Source of the DNA: a virus
Length of the DNA: 25,878 nt
Virus record (IMG/VR): IMGVR_UViG_3300032322_001358
Location: 1-25,878 of that record
Direction: 5' to 3' (one strand)
Numbering within the stretch: position 1 is the first letter of the stretch; the number at the start of each line of letters is the position of its first letter. Positions 1-8,023 of the stretch are shown here, piece after piece. A program made the translations under genes and the position numbers. The notes under the pieces were generated by a model. That model did no database searches. It was not told the origin of the DNA and saw nothing but the letters and a program-made list of their open reading frames with translations.

Positions 1-2143
1 AAACGCTTTTGCCTTGCTGGATACCCTGAGAGAACGACGTAAAGAACCCGGAGAAAGCCGAGCGCCCAGTATTCAACACGTCCTGATATCGGGTCTGCGC
101 TTCGCGGGCTTGCTCGGTGGACGCTTGCACGCGAGCATATGCGGACGCCGCCTCCTCAATGGCCTTCTTATTCTCATCGGTTAGCTGGCGACCTTCGCGC
201 ATTCCGACCGATTCAAGGCGTTGGACGGCTAGAGCCTTTTCGCGGGCAAACGTATCGAGCCCAATCACATTCGTGGCTGTGCGGATCGCCGCCGTGCGCT
301 CGTTTAGGCGCTGGATTTCCTCACGGAGCGCCTTCTCCGCGTCCTGTGCTTGGCGAGCGCGTCCACCGCCCGAACCGCCCTCGCTATCGCCAGAGCCGTC
401 CACCGGGAAATCAGCCGCGCGGATTGGCGTCACAGCCGCGCGTCCCGTCTGTGCTGGCGTAGCGCCTGAGAATGTCCGAGTTACGGCGGAGCCAAAGGCG
501 CCAACATAATCGCCCTGCCCGCTTTGGAACGCATCGCGGGCCGCGCCAACAATGTTACCACCAGTGCCACGGTCGAACATGGCGCCGGACAAGTTCACAT
601 TCCCGATGCGGCTATCAAGTCCGGGGATGAGCTTCAACGTGTCCAAAATCTTATTGACGCCGCGCTCAACAATTTGAAGCGAGAAGTTCATCGCGTCCGC
701 AAAGGCCGCGCGGAAAGCGCCGGGGATTTCACCAGCAGCGGCAGAGACAGCCCTAAAGGCCCCCACAAAGCCACCAATGAGCCCGTTTGCCGTGTCCTTG
801 ACGATTTGCATAACATCAACGCCGAATATGCGGTTAATGTCATCTCGAAACACAGTAGCGGTAGCGGCAAGACCAGCGATGGCAACCGCAATGGCCGTGA
901 ATGGATTGGCAAGCGCCAGAGCTAGCAAGGCCGAACCGAGCCCTGTCACGGCGCCCGTGATAAGGGTGATCCCACCCACAACGACAGCGGGCGCAAATGC
1001 CGCCGCAAGTATGGTGCCGGCAGCTAGAGCAGCATCCCCGATTTGCGGCAGCGTGTTCATAAACGCGCCGGCAAAAGCAATAGCGGACGGGACGCCCACG
1101 CCGTCGATCCAACGCGAAATACCATCAAGCGCGCGGCCTATGCCACCAGTGGCGCCGATCACTTTATCGGCTTCGCCTACTAGCGTGATAAAAGAGTTCC
1201 CGAGACGGGTCATACCCTGCGCAACAGTCGGGACAGCCTTAGCCGCCATTTCATCCAAGATGGGACGACCCGCCTCAAAAGCGTTAAAGAACGCTTTTGA
1301 TGAAACTTCACCGTCAACGACCATTTGGCGCAATTTAGAAACAGAACCCGCAGCCTCCACCATGCCGGCAGCGACAGCTTGAAGGATTGGGCGCGCGCCT
1401 TCGTTGACTGAATTGAACTCTTCAGCGCGAACCGTGCCGCTTCCTAGCGCTTGGCCAAGCTGCCCCAAAGCACCAGCGGCTTGCGTTGAATTGGTGCCAG
1501 CAACGCGAAGCGCGACGGCAACACCCTCGGAGAAGCGCTCCAATCGTTCGCTATTTGCGCCAAGCTCACCGGACGCCTGAGACGCCTTAGAATAAAGATC
1601 AATGAGCGCTCCGACGGGAGCGCCCTGACGTTGCGCCGCCGCATAAATGTTGTTGAATGTCTTGGAAAGTTGCTCGCCTTCTAGCCCAGCCACGCGAAGG
1701 CTATTTTGCAAGTCCGTGTAATCTTGACCAGCTTTCATAATGGCCGAAAGGCCAAGGTATGCGGAAGCAGCTAGGGCTAGCTTCGTCGCCATGTCCTTTA
1801 GCGCATCAGAATAGCCGCTGGTTGCCCGCTCGGCACCGCTATACTTGTCCCGTGCAAGGTCAAGCAACTCGTTATGACGGGTGGCGCTGATAAGCCCCTG
1901 GTCACGAGCGCGGCTTAGGTCACGTTCAACCTTTTCGAGGTTCTGCGTGTTGCGGAACGACACATCCAAAGAGCGTTGGATGCTATCTAGCCGGCGCTGA
2001 TAGCTCTCGGTCGTGCGAGATGACGTGTCAGAAGCGCGCGAAACGCCGTCCTGTGCATTCGCAAGCCCCGTGAGTTTAGCCTTGGCCTCATCAATGCCAC
2101 GGGTCGTGGCCTCGATTTGGACGCGGCTCGTGCGATCAGTCAT
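1..2143 (-). CDS. Tail tape measure protein, 3' end outside window
   Basis: The frame stays open from the ATG at 2143 to the window edge (714 codons, C-terminus missing). It encodes the protein that sets tail length and fills the tail tube. The N-terminus is charged and helical. Residues of about 60-250 resemble the tape-measure N-terminal domain of lambda-like tails, with long Ala/Gly/Leu helices and the segment GTVRAEEFNSVNEG. A long hydrophobic stretch at roughly residues 345-430 could cross the host membrane during DNA entry. A Gly/Ser-rich linker near 580 precedes a coiled-coil-like part. The start overlaps the stop of the frameshifted chaperone product by ATGA, the usual order chaperone then tape measure. 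Family call is firm from size, composition and position. Confidence 0.93.
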   Translation of the reverse strand, partial: MTDRTSRVQIEATTRGIDEAKAKLTGLANAQDGVSRASDTSSRTTESYQRRLDSIQRSLDVSFRNTQNLEKVERDLSRARDQGLISATRHNELLDLARDKYSGAERATSGYSDALKDMATKLALAASAYLGLSAIMKAGQDYTDLQNSLRVAGLEGEQLSKTFNNIYAAAQRQGAPVGALIDLYSKASQASGELGANSERLERFSEGVAVALRVAGTNSTQAAGALGQLGQALGSGTVRAEEFNSVNEGARPILQAVAAGMVEAAGSVSKLRQMVVDGEVSSKAFFNAFEAGRPILDEMAAKAVPTVAQGMTRLGNSFITLVGEADKVIGATGGIGRALDGISRWIDGVGVPSAIAFAGAFMNTLPQIGDAALAAGTILAAAFAPAVVVGGITLITGAVTGLGSALLALALANPFTAIAVAIAGLAATATVFRDDINRIFGVDVMQIVKDTANGLIGGFVGAFRAVSAAAGEIPGAFRAAFADAMNFSLQIVERGVNKILDTLKLIPGLDSRIGNVNLSGAMFDRGTGGNIVGAARDAFQSGQGDYVGAFGSAVTRTFSGATPAQTGRAAVTPIRAADFPVDGSGDSEGGSGGGRARQAQDAEKALREEIQRLNERTAAIRTATNVIGLDTFAREKALAVQRLESVGMREGRQLTDENKKAIEEAASAYARVQASTEQAREAQTRYQDVLNTGRSAFSGFFTSFSQGIQQGKSV

Positions 2144-2870
2144 TTCGATGCCTGCATTAGCGCCAGGTACTCGGCATCAAGCCGTTGAACGACCATTGAA
2201 AGCACCTCAAATTGATCGGGGTCAGTGACGGTGTTTCGGTCCGCCCATGCGGCGATTGCCGTCCACGGGATGGGGCCTATCGTCATTCCGAGTTGTCGGG
2301 TGGTGGTGAGGTCGATAAACGCTCGCCACCAAAACTCGTAACCGGCTGGGGTTTCGGGCCGCGCCTCAAGAGCGGGAGGGGTGAAATCGTCGGAGCAAAG
2401 GTCTAAGAGGAAATCGACCTTCTCACCCCATTGGTGTTCCCACTTGAGGCGGGCTGTTAGTTTCCCACGATGTCCGAAAGGCTTTCAACGCCTTCCTGAG
2501 AGACGACGCCAGCGGCGTACAGCACCGCATTGCGGAAATTCGAGTAGTTCGGGTCGGTGATGAGTTCCCGAGCCAACGCCTTGGAATAGGGCATTGGCTT
2601 GTCATCGTCGCCAGTGATGCCGGACCAATCAACCAACGCCGTTTCAATCAGGCATTCGTTGACAATGCGGTCAGATTCCAGCGGGTCAATCTTGTTGCCC
2701 TGACGCTTGGAACGCGGGACAGCATCGTAGAGCTTGGCCGAAAGCCGACGCCAATCCGAATTGCCGAGCCCGCGAACCTTTAGGGCCACGTCCCCAAAAT
2801 CGGGGATATCGCGAACCCAAGCGCCGGCTTCACCCTTTTGTGCGTCGATTTTCAGTTCGGAGAGCTTCAT
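2140..2870 (-). CDS. Tail assembly chaperone, -1 frameshift fusion (GT-like)
   Basis: If ribosomes slip back one base at 2460-2466, the 137-residue upstream product is extended by a 105-codon open frame that begins at the slip (LTARLKWEHQWGEKV...) and ends at 2140. This gives a fusion of about 243 residues. The extension has no start of its own near its beginning, is acidic and aromatic-rich, and its stop overlaps the tape measure start by ATGA. This is the G/GT arrangement of lambda, in which both forms bind the tape measure protein during tail assembly and are absent from the virion. The frames and slip site are directly visible. That slippage occurs is inferred from the conserved arrangement. 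Confidence 0.85.
2457..2870 (-). CDS. Tail assembly chaperone, short form (G-like)
   Basis: 137 residues from the ATG at 2870, chosen because AAGGTGG lies 4 bases upstream; an upstream in-frame ATG at 2888 lacks such a site. The protein is basic at its N-terminus with a conserved-looking middle (GNSDWRRLSAKLYDAVPRS) and ends at a TAA directly after a slippery heptamer. It sits between the tail tube gene and the tape measure gene, the fixed place of tail chaperones. Its start lies 40 bases inside the end of the preceding small gene. It likely holds the tape measure protein in assembly-competent form. Confidence 0.85.
   Translation of the reverse strand: MKLSELKIDAQKGEAGAWVRDIPDFGDVALKVRGLGNSDWRRLSAKLYDAVPRSKRQGNKIDPLESDRIVNECLIETALVDWSGITGDDDKPMPYSKALARELITDPNYSNFRNAVLYAAGVVSQEGVESLSDIVGN
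2460..2466 (-). other. Programmed -1 frameshift slippery heptamer GGGAAAC
   Basis: On the minus strand the sequence reads G GGA AAC in the zero frame, matching X XXY YYZ, and is followed at once by the TAA of the short chaperone (2457-2459). Six bases further on a small hairpin can form (CCCGC at 2453-2449 with GTGGG at 2443-2439, one G-U pair). After slippage the reading continues as GGG AAA CTA into the 105-codon extension. Lambda uses the related GGGAAAG. Confidence 0.85.
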
Positions 2871-3012
2871 CGTCCACCTTCGTTGCAAGACCCTTGGCGA
2901 CGTAAAGACTTGCGTCTTCGTCCTTCAGGTCGGAAACCGTTTGCCCAGCGACAAAGGCGCGCGCCTCGTCATTGGGGTAAGCCGTGAAATCAGCCAAAAT
3001 GATGATGGTCAT
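2830..3012 (-). CDS. Small hypothetical protein between tail tube and chaperone genes
   Basis: 60 residues starting MTIIILADFTAYPNDE, with a hydrophobic beta-strand-like start, an acidic middle and a basic end (ENRRTKG). The ATG at 3012 overlaps the tail tube stop by ATGA, so it is probably translated by coupling. Its 3' end overlaps the chaperone start by about 40 bases in another frame. It is not recognised by family. The place between tube and chaperone suggests a small tail-related accessory protein. Confidence 0.7.
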   Translation of the reverse strand: MTIIILADFTAYPNDEARAFVAGQTVSDLKDEDASLYVAKGLATKVDDEALRTENRRTKG

Positions 3013-3929
3013 CAGGCCACCACGCGGGTGATCTGGATAGAACGACCGCTGGACAGCGTGCCCGTAAACGGGACCGTCACCATCACATCGTCGGTATTCC
3101 CAGCCGCCTTGCGCTCGGCAGAGCCGAAGACAGCGCGCGGGATCAGGATCGTGTATTTCTTATTGGTATCGATCCCAATGGTGGCTGTGATAGCCACGTT
3201 GGAATGCGACAGAGCCGCCGCATAGAGTTCGGTGTTGCGGAAGTAGGCTTCGACCGTGCCAGACACCGAAGCCTGCCCCAAGCCGTGCTGAATCCCCGTC
3301 AGAGAGCCAACCACCGGACGTTCACGCGCGCCGTTATCAATCTCGATATTGAGTGAGCGGATTTGCGTGGTAAGCGAGCCAAACGTCAGGGTACCCACGT
3401 CGCCAGAGGCTTCCATGATGGGTTCGGAGTTCGCAGCGGTATAGGTGGAACCCGAAATTGCCGTGGTAGCGGGCGCGCTTTCGGTGATGCCCATGATCCC
3501 GATGGAACCCGTGATCTTGGCACGGGCCGCAAGGCTCAAAGACAGGCTGTTGATGGTGCAGCCGAGGAACCGATGAAACGATGAGGACGCATCCGGCATC
3601 GTAAAGGTTTCCTCAAACGTGAACGAGCGCCGGGTGGTGCCGTTGCTGATTACGTTCGATGACCACGTGCCGCAAAGTGCCGCTTCGATCATGTCATCAA
3701 ACGAAGCGTGGGAGAACTCGAAGGGCAGCGACCCGCTGGCACTAATGCCGGTCTGAATGAGATCGACCACGTTGCGATCCTGTCGGATTTCCTCGCTCGT
3801 GACCGTCTGTTTGGTCGACTTCATGCCGGTCTTGGTGACCCGCATGATTTTGAAAGTGGGGGTTGCCGGGGTTGTGCCGAAAGTGCTCTCGGCAACATAG
3901 GCCACGCGGGCGTCAGAACCATTCGCCAT
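3012..3929 (-). CDS. Major tail tube protein
   Basis: 305 residues from an ATG at 3929 preceded by TAGGAG eight bases upstream. The protein is rich in Thr, Ser, Gly and Ile in alternating beta-strand patterns, with the N-terminal TTP-like opening DARVAYVAESTFGTTPATP and a C-terminal immunoglobulin- or tube-like strand set. This matches the phage tail tube families that stack as hexameric rings in siphovirus tails. Its place after the tail terminator and before the chaperones agrees. It is the largest gene between the connectors and the tape measure, as expected of the major tail subunit. Confidence 0.88.
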   Translation of the reverse strand: MANGSDARVAYVAESTFGTTPATPTFKIMRVTKTGMKSTKQTVTSEEIRQDRNVVDLIQTGISASGSLPFEFSHASFDDMIEAALCGTWSSNVISNGTTRRSFTFEETFTMPDASSSFHRFLGCTINSLSLSLAARAKITGSIGIMGITESAPATTAISGSTYTAANSEPIMEASGDVGTLTFGSLTTQIRSLNIEIDNGARERPVVGSLTGIQHGLGQASVSGTVEAYFRNTELYAAALSHSNVAITATIGIDTNKKYTILIPRAVFGSAERKAAGNTDDVMVTVPFTGTLSSGRSIQITRVVA

Positions 3930-3953
3930 TGATTGGGCTCCTAGATAGCTGGC

Positions 3954-4361
3954 CTATGCCAGGATGTCATATTGATAGGCGACCGAAGACGAGACGATAA
4001 AATACGCCTCATCGTCCAAGTCCTCGTTCGTGATGGCAGGGGTTGACTCGAAACAACGCAGCCCGCTTGCCTTGTAGTTTCTGAACAATGTCCGGATCTG
4101 GTCACACAGCGAAAACGCATTATTCGCGCCCGTATCTCGCGGAACATGCACCACAAACCGAATGGACCCTTCCTCTCGGAAGCGGTTAGAGCCCGGAGCC
4201 CCCACCGTTGCTTGCTCCTCGCTCGCGACCGGATACATCACGAGCACGTAAGCTCCGCCGTTAGCGGGAGGCTGTGATAGCTCGTTAGGCCCATAAAGTT
4301 GCGCGCCGGTCACGCTCGCAAGCCGAGCCATCACCAGCGTATGAACCGCGCCCGAAGCCAT
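3954..4361 (-). CDS. Tail terminator (tail completion) protein
   Basis: 135 residues when started at the ATG at 4361 (MASGAVHTLVMARL), which overlaps the upstream stop as TAATG. A longer start at 4382 would lie inside the upstream gene. Features are an N-terminal helix, the segment ANGGAYVLVMYPVASEEQ, a central strand GSIRFVVHVP and a C-terminal set of strands (EAYFIVSSSVAYQYDIL). This fold order fits the ring-forming terminator that caps the tail tube at the neck (lambda gpU-like; DUF4128-type). Position just before the tail tube gene supports this. Assignment is by pattern and order. Confidence 0.75.
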   Translation of the reverse strand: MASGAVHTLVMARLASVTGAQLYGPNELSQPPANGGAYVLVMYPVASEEQATVGAPGSNRFREEGSIRFVVHVPRDTGANNAFSLCDQIRTLFRNYKASGLRCFESTPAITNEDLDDEAYFIVSSSVAYQYDILA

Positions 4362-4651
4362 TAGCCGACGCTCCCGTCCCACGCGGGGTTGATGCGCTCA
4401 TCAACCGCATGGCGGGGCGCAATCGCGTCAATGCGATCAATCAGGCGCTGGCGAAACTCGCGAAGCGGCATCGTAGCCTCGGACGCAGCCTCGCCTATGG
4501 TGTACCAGCGGGTTTCATCGACCAGACCACCAACGGCGTGTCGCATCCCGGACAAATCAGCATTTAGTGTCATCGTCACGTGGTTGTCGGCTTTCGCCTG
4601 CCCAGCCATCAAGGCAACTGGGATAAGACCGAAGAACGAGCGGCGATTCAT
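4361..4651 (-). CDS. Small protein with twin-arginine-type signal peptide
   Basis: 96 residues. The N-terminus MNRRSFFGLIPVALMAGQAKA has a twin arginine followed by S-F-F, a hydrophobic core (residues 6-17) and an A-K-A cleavage motif ending at residue 21. This is what a Tat or Sec export signal looks like. The remaining 75 residues are polar, with a helix near 62-78, and no family is recognised. GAGGTAG lies eight bases before the ATG and overlaps the upstream stop, so the start is well supported. A signal peptide is odd between the neck protein and tail terminator genes, where products normally stay in the cytoplasm. Confidence 0.75.
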   Translation of the reverse strand: MNRRSFFGLIPVALMAGQAKADNHVTMTLNADLSGMRHAVGGLVDETRWYTIGEAASEATMPLREFRQRLIDRIDAIAPRHAVDERINPAWDGSVG

Positions 4652-4655
4652 CCAA

Positions 4656-5252
4656 CTACCTCAGAGTGACCACAAGCGCGGGCTGGCGATCAGCCTTATC
4701 GCGCCGCCCGCTGGCGTTGATTGAACGATACGTGAAGCGCACCCGCGCAAAGTTTCCAAAACGCCGCTGCGCGACCGCCGCAACGCCTTCCATGCGTCCC
4801 GCAGGACCATACTTGCCCTTACCCGCTTCGATCTTCCGGGCGTAGGGTTGCGGGCTCACAAAAACGTACTCGCCAGCCTGGGGCGGGTTGGCCGGATCGG
4901 CTTCAACCCCGTCCGCAAGCAACACGAGCGTGTTGCGGTAGCGCCCCGTTTTTACCGGCGCGCTTGCCTTCAGCATGTCGAGGATATCAGCAAGAACGGT
5001 GGAGCCGAACTCCCACGTAGCCACGATCCGCGATGAAATCTTGACGCCGGAAAGCGTCTCGTCCGGGGAACCGTCCACGAACGTCTCAAATTCAACGTCC
5101 CTGCCCGCGCTTCTGTCGTTCGCGTCGTCAATCTCGCGAATGATCGCCCGCGCTTCCTCTGCGAACAGTTCGGCCTGCACCTTTGGCGACAAGCTCTCGT
5201 CAATGATCAAGCCGATATCGCGCGAAAGGTTGTCAATGCGGACGCTGATCAC
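4656..5252 (-). CDS. Head-tail joining / HK97 gp10-like neck protein
   Basis: 198 residues starting at a GTG whose bases overlap the previous stop (GTGA). The central part, ASAPVKTGRYRNTLVLL about residues 90-106 followed by a Gly/Pro loop and PYARKIEAGKG, is the pattern of the HK97 gp10-like family of tail completion and neck proteins. The N-terminal 80 residues are acidic and helical, longer than in HK97 gp10. It lies in the connector block between a head-closure-like gene and the tail terminator. It likely helps join filled heads to tails. Confidence 0.75.
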   Translation of the reverse strand: MISVRIDNLSRDIGLIIDESLSPKVQAELFAEEARAIIREIDDANDRSAGRDVEFETFVDGSPDETLSGVKISSRIVATWEFGSTVLADILDMLKASAPVKTGRYRNTLVLLADGVEADPANPPQAGEYVFVSPQPYARKIEAGKGKYGPAGRMEGVAAVAQRRFGNFARVRFTYRSINASGRRDKADRQPALVVTLR

Positions 5253-5623
5253 CGCGCCTGCAACCCAATACGAACCAGCGTCCCATTCACGAAAACCGGC
5301 ATGACCTGTTCAATGCGCCGATTGCGACCTTGCACAATCACCCGATTTCCAATTGTCGGAATGCGGCGATCAGGGTTGAACGGCGTTGTCCCAGCCGACC
5401 CACCCGCCGCAACCCATGCCGCGTCGTCTAGGCCGGTCGGAGACAGCGTTACCCGGATATCACCGACCACCACGCCGCCCGTGATCTCCTGGGCGTTGTA
5501 GGCCCTCACAGAGGCCCGGACGGTCAAGTCCGTGAAGCTCGTAGTCCCGCGCCGCAAGATCACGTCCTCGCCCGTAAACTTTAGCGCAAGGTCAAGGCGT
5601 TGGATGTGGAGAACAGCGCTCAA
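5249..5623 (-). CDS. Head closure / head-tail adaptor protein
   Basis: 124 residues of alternating strands, for example VILRRGTTSFTDLTVRASVRAY and IGNRVIVQGRNRRIEQV, a small beta-barrel composition typical of siphovirus head-closure proteins (SPP1 gp16-like). The start is a TTG that overlaps the preceding stop (TTGA), with only a weak ribosome site, so expression probably depends on translational coupling. The next gene overlaps its end by GTGA. Function is inferred from size and order: connector, closure, neck protein, tail terminator. Confidence 0.7.
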   Translation of the reverse strand: MSAVLHIQRLDLALKFTGEDVILRRGTTSFTDLTVRASVRAYNAQEITGGVVVGDIRVTLSPTGLDDAAWVAAGGSAGTTPFNPDRRIPTIGNRVIVQGRNRRIEQVMPVFVNGTLVRIGLQAR

Positions 5624-6192
5624 AGCCGCACTTCACGATAGGGATAGAGCAACGTCACCACCGATTCAGGCAGCACACCGCCGCCCGCGTCCGGGTCAAG
5701 ATAGGACACGTTCCGAACGTCCGGGATGCTTTCGCTGCGAATAGTCGGGTCACGACCTACGGAACTCGCAAGCGACACAGCCAAAGTCTGCGATGCCTGC
5801 TCAAGATCAGCCGGGACGGTCGAATACCCAGCCACGTAGTTGATCACGACTTTATCAGCCACCCAATTCGTTCGGGCGTCCGACACCAGCCGGAATAGGA
5901 ACGACCCGTCCCGCTCATAGTCAGAAGCGGAAAGCGTGGTCCCGTCCTCAATCACCGAAGTGATCGAAGACACAGGCCAGCGATCCAAGATGAGCGCGCC
6001 GGTTGATACGCCGCGCTCCGTCTGGCGAACGGTTTCTGAAACCAAAACCCGCCCACAGTACCCCTCAATCATCGCGCCCGCGCGGTCCAAGAACTTATCC
6101 GCCGCAGTATCAGACAAACCAGCGACAGCGGCTTGTAGATCAGCGCGGGTGGATAGCCGCTTGTTCGACGCGGGCGTGATGACAATAAGCAT
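5620..6192 (-). CDS. Head-tail connector (gp6-like DNA packaging protein)
   Basis: 190 residues. The N-terminal half is helical (LSTRADLQAAVAG, TAADKFLDRAGAMIEGYCGR), followed by strands with DRWPVSSITSVIEDGTTL, DYERDGSFLFRL and VVINYVAGYSTVPADLEQA. The last set is highly typical of gp6-like connector proteins that attach below the portal. The start at 6192 overlaps the previous stop by one base (TAATG). It is the first clear connector gene after the capsid region. Confidence 0.85.
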   Translation of the reverse strand: MLIVITPASNKRLSTRADLQAAVAGLSDTAADKFLDRAGAMIEGYCGRVLVSETVRQTERGVSTGALILDRWPVSSITSVIEDGTTLSASDYERDGSFLFRLVSDARTNWVADKVVINYVAGYSTVPADLEQASQTLAVSLASSVGRDPTIRSESIPDVRNVSYLDPDAGGGVLPESVVTLLYPYREVRL

Positions 6193-6638
6193 TAGGTGGT
6201 CGGCAGCAGATCAGGGTTGCCACGAACCGCAAAAGCGGCAATGGCCGTGCCGGTGCCGTGAGTGCCGCTGAAGTCCGCCGTCAAGCGGATATAGCGGCGT
6301 GCGCCGATATAGCTCATCTTGGTTGCGGTGGTATCCGCAGCGGCCTTAGCGGCCACGAAAGAGCGAACAATGCCGCCCGATGCAACAGTAGTTCCGACCA
6401 CATCAGATTGAGCAACGGCAGCCCAAGTGCTGTTGTCGGTCGAATGCTCAAGAACGAACTCGATCTTGTTCGTGCCAGAGAAGGTGATGCCACCGGCACC
6501 AGCCCAGATCATGACCATGGCGGACTGGTAGCCGCGAAGGTCAATTACAGTCGGGGTATTGTCCGCAGCCAGGACAGCCGCATCAATCATGGAGATTGGC
6601 GACAGATTGTCGTGAAGATCACGAGTGGGAGTGCTCAT
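6192..6638 (-). CDS. Hypothetical virion protein, possible head decoration
   Basis: 148 residues, Ala/Thr/Gly-rich and strand-forming, with IEFVLEHSTDNSTWAAV and ARRYIRLTADFSGTHGTGT. This motif set occurs in small phage structural proteins with a jelly-roll-like pattern. It begins 31 bases downstream of the terminator that follows the capsid gene, with GAAAGGG seven bases before the ATG. Its place between major capsid and gp6-like connector fits a head accessory or decoration protein, but this is inference from context. No enzyme motif is seen. Confidence 0.7.
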   Translation of the reverse strand: MSTPTRDLHDNLSPISMIDAAVLAADNTPTVIDLRGYQSAMVMIWAGAGGITFSGTNKIEFVLEHSTDNSTWAAVAQSDVVGTTVASGGIVRSFVAAKAAADTTATKMSYIGARRYIRLTADFSGTHGTGTAIAAFAVRGNPDLLPTT

Positions 6639-6668
6639 CGTAGAGCCCTTTCTTCAGGAGTGTTGGAG

Positions 6669-6694
6669 AAAAAAGGGCGGGATTTCTCCCGCCC
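6669..6694 (-). terminator. Rho-independent terminator after the major capsid gene
   Basis: On the minus strand GGGCGGG (6694-6688) pairs with CCCGCCC (6681-6675) over a six-base loop and is followed by six T (6674-6669). It lies 8 bases after the capsid stop codon. It probably limits transcription into connector and tail genes relative to the capsid gene, since no clear promoter is seen behind it. Confidence 0.88.
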
Positions 6695-6702
6695 CGTTAG
6701 GC

Positions 6703-7995
6703 TCACGTACCAAATCGCACGAACTTGAGGGCATCGAACGAAATTGCGCCCCCCCCAACTCGCTTACGGAACTTGAAAGCGACGTAGGGATATTGGGTGT
6801 AGGGATCACGCAGGAGCGAGAGGCCCACACGGTCCACGATCTGATAGGCTTCGCGGAAGTCCCCGAAGGCCATCGAAAGCGAGCCCGAAGCCAGCGCCGG
6901 CATGTCCTCAGCCTCAACAATCGAGAAGCCGAGGAGCGAAGACGGTTGACCCGCCACCATTGCCGGCTGCCAGATGAAGTTGCCCTGACCGTCCTTCAGC
7001 TTGCGGGCGTCACGAAGCACCGCGCGCGAAGTCATCCACGTCGCGTTATTGCGGTAGCCCGCCTTCAGCGCATAGATGGTGTTGATCAAATCATCGACCG
7101 GGTTAGTATCGCCAGAGCGGGTGCGGAAAGCACCAGCAGCGCCCGTGTTGATGTGCTCGAACGTACCCCAAGCGCGGGAGGCGTCAGCCGTTGCCGCAGT
7201 CGGATAGGTGGTGATGCCGCGCGGCTTCATCTGACCGTCGCCAGCGACGAAGGCCGCATTTTCGCCGCGTGCGATGCGGTCCGCGCTCTTGGTCGCCAGC
7301 CACGATTCAAGATCAAGGCGGGAATCCTCAAGCACTTTCTGCGTGGCAGTGACCCACGAAAACGCCTCGTGGACCTGAATCGACCACTTGCCAAGCTGGG
7401 CAGTGGTGCCTTCGGTTCGGCCCGTTTCACCGACCCACGCGAAGCCGTTCTGGTCAAGGTCGTTGAGACCTTCCATCGAATCCGTCCCGATGGACACGGT
7501 CGATGCGACCTGACGCATGGGGGAGGTTTCGTAGATGCGCTGCACGATGCGCCCGGTGGTGTCCGGGGTCACGAGATAGCCGCCGTCCGGGTCAGACCCG
7601 ACCGAAAGCGCCTTCGTGTCGCCGGTCATCTGCTTGTTGCGCAGCGGACCACGAGCGCCATAGAGAGCCGACTTGTACGCGCGGAAATCGTCAACCGACA
7701 CATCAGCGCCGATCTGCTCGCCAAATTCCTTGGCAGCCTTGGTTTCAACCTCAGACGCGCCACCACGCAGCGAGTCCTTGTTGATCTTCTTTTCGATGTC
7801 ATCAGCGCGGCTCACAGCCGCCTTGATGTCATCAGCCAGCTTGTCGAGAGCGGTGTTAACCTTCTCGTACTGCGACTTGGTGACGATATCCTCGCCGCTC
7901 TTCTTGGCCTGCTTGTCAAGGTCGTTGACGGTGGCCTTCAGAGCCTCAAATGCTTGCGCCTGAGCCTCAAAAAGGCCCTTGATTTCGATGTCCAT
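6703..7995 (-). CDS. Major capsid protein, HK97 family
   Basis: 430 residues, close to the usual length of unprocessed HK97-type capsid proteins. Residues 1-75 form a coiled-coil scaffold-like delta region (ALKATVNDLDKQAKK and so on). The region around 127-140, TKALSVGSDPDGGYLVTP, is the typical start of the mature subunit. Downstream are hallmark segments such as FAWVGETGRTEGT and the C-terminal AYQIVDRVGLSLLRDPYTQYPYVAFKFRKRVGG. GAGAGGG precedes the ATG. The prohead protease gene lies immediately upstream and is expected to remove the delta region. Confidence 0.96.
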   Translation of the reverse strand: MDIEIKGLFEAQAQAFEALKATVNDLDKQAKKSGEDIVTKSQYEKVNTALDKLADDIKAAVSRADDIEKKINKDSLRGGASEVETKAAKEFGEQIGADVSVDDFRAYKSALYGARGPLRNKQMTGDTKALSVGSDPDGGYLVTPDTTGRIVQRIYETSPMRQVASTVSIGTDSMEGLNDLDQNGFAWVGETGRTEGTTAQLGKWSIQVHEAFSWVTATQKVLEDSRLDLESWLATKSADRIARGENAAFVAGDGQMKPRGITTYPTAATADASRAWGTFEHINTGAAGAFRTRSGDTNPVDDLINTIYALKAGYRNNATWMTSRAVLRDARKLKDGQGNFIWQPAMVAGQPSSLLGFSIVEAEDMPALASGSLSMAFGDFREAYQIVDRVGLSLLRDPYTQYPYVAFKFRKRVGGGAISFDALKFVRFGT

Positions 7996-8023
7996 GATTG
8001 GACCCTCTCAGATGGGGTGAAAA

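Noticed and set aside
6749-6756. Run of eight C as a possible frameshift or error
   Set aside because: The capsid frame passes through it in register (Gly-Gly-Gly) and continues with family-typical sequence, so nothing needs explaining.
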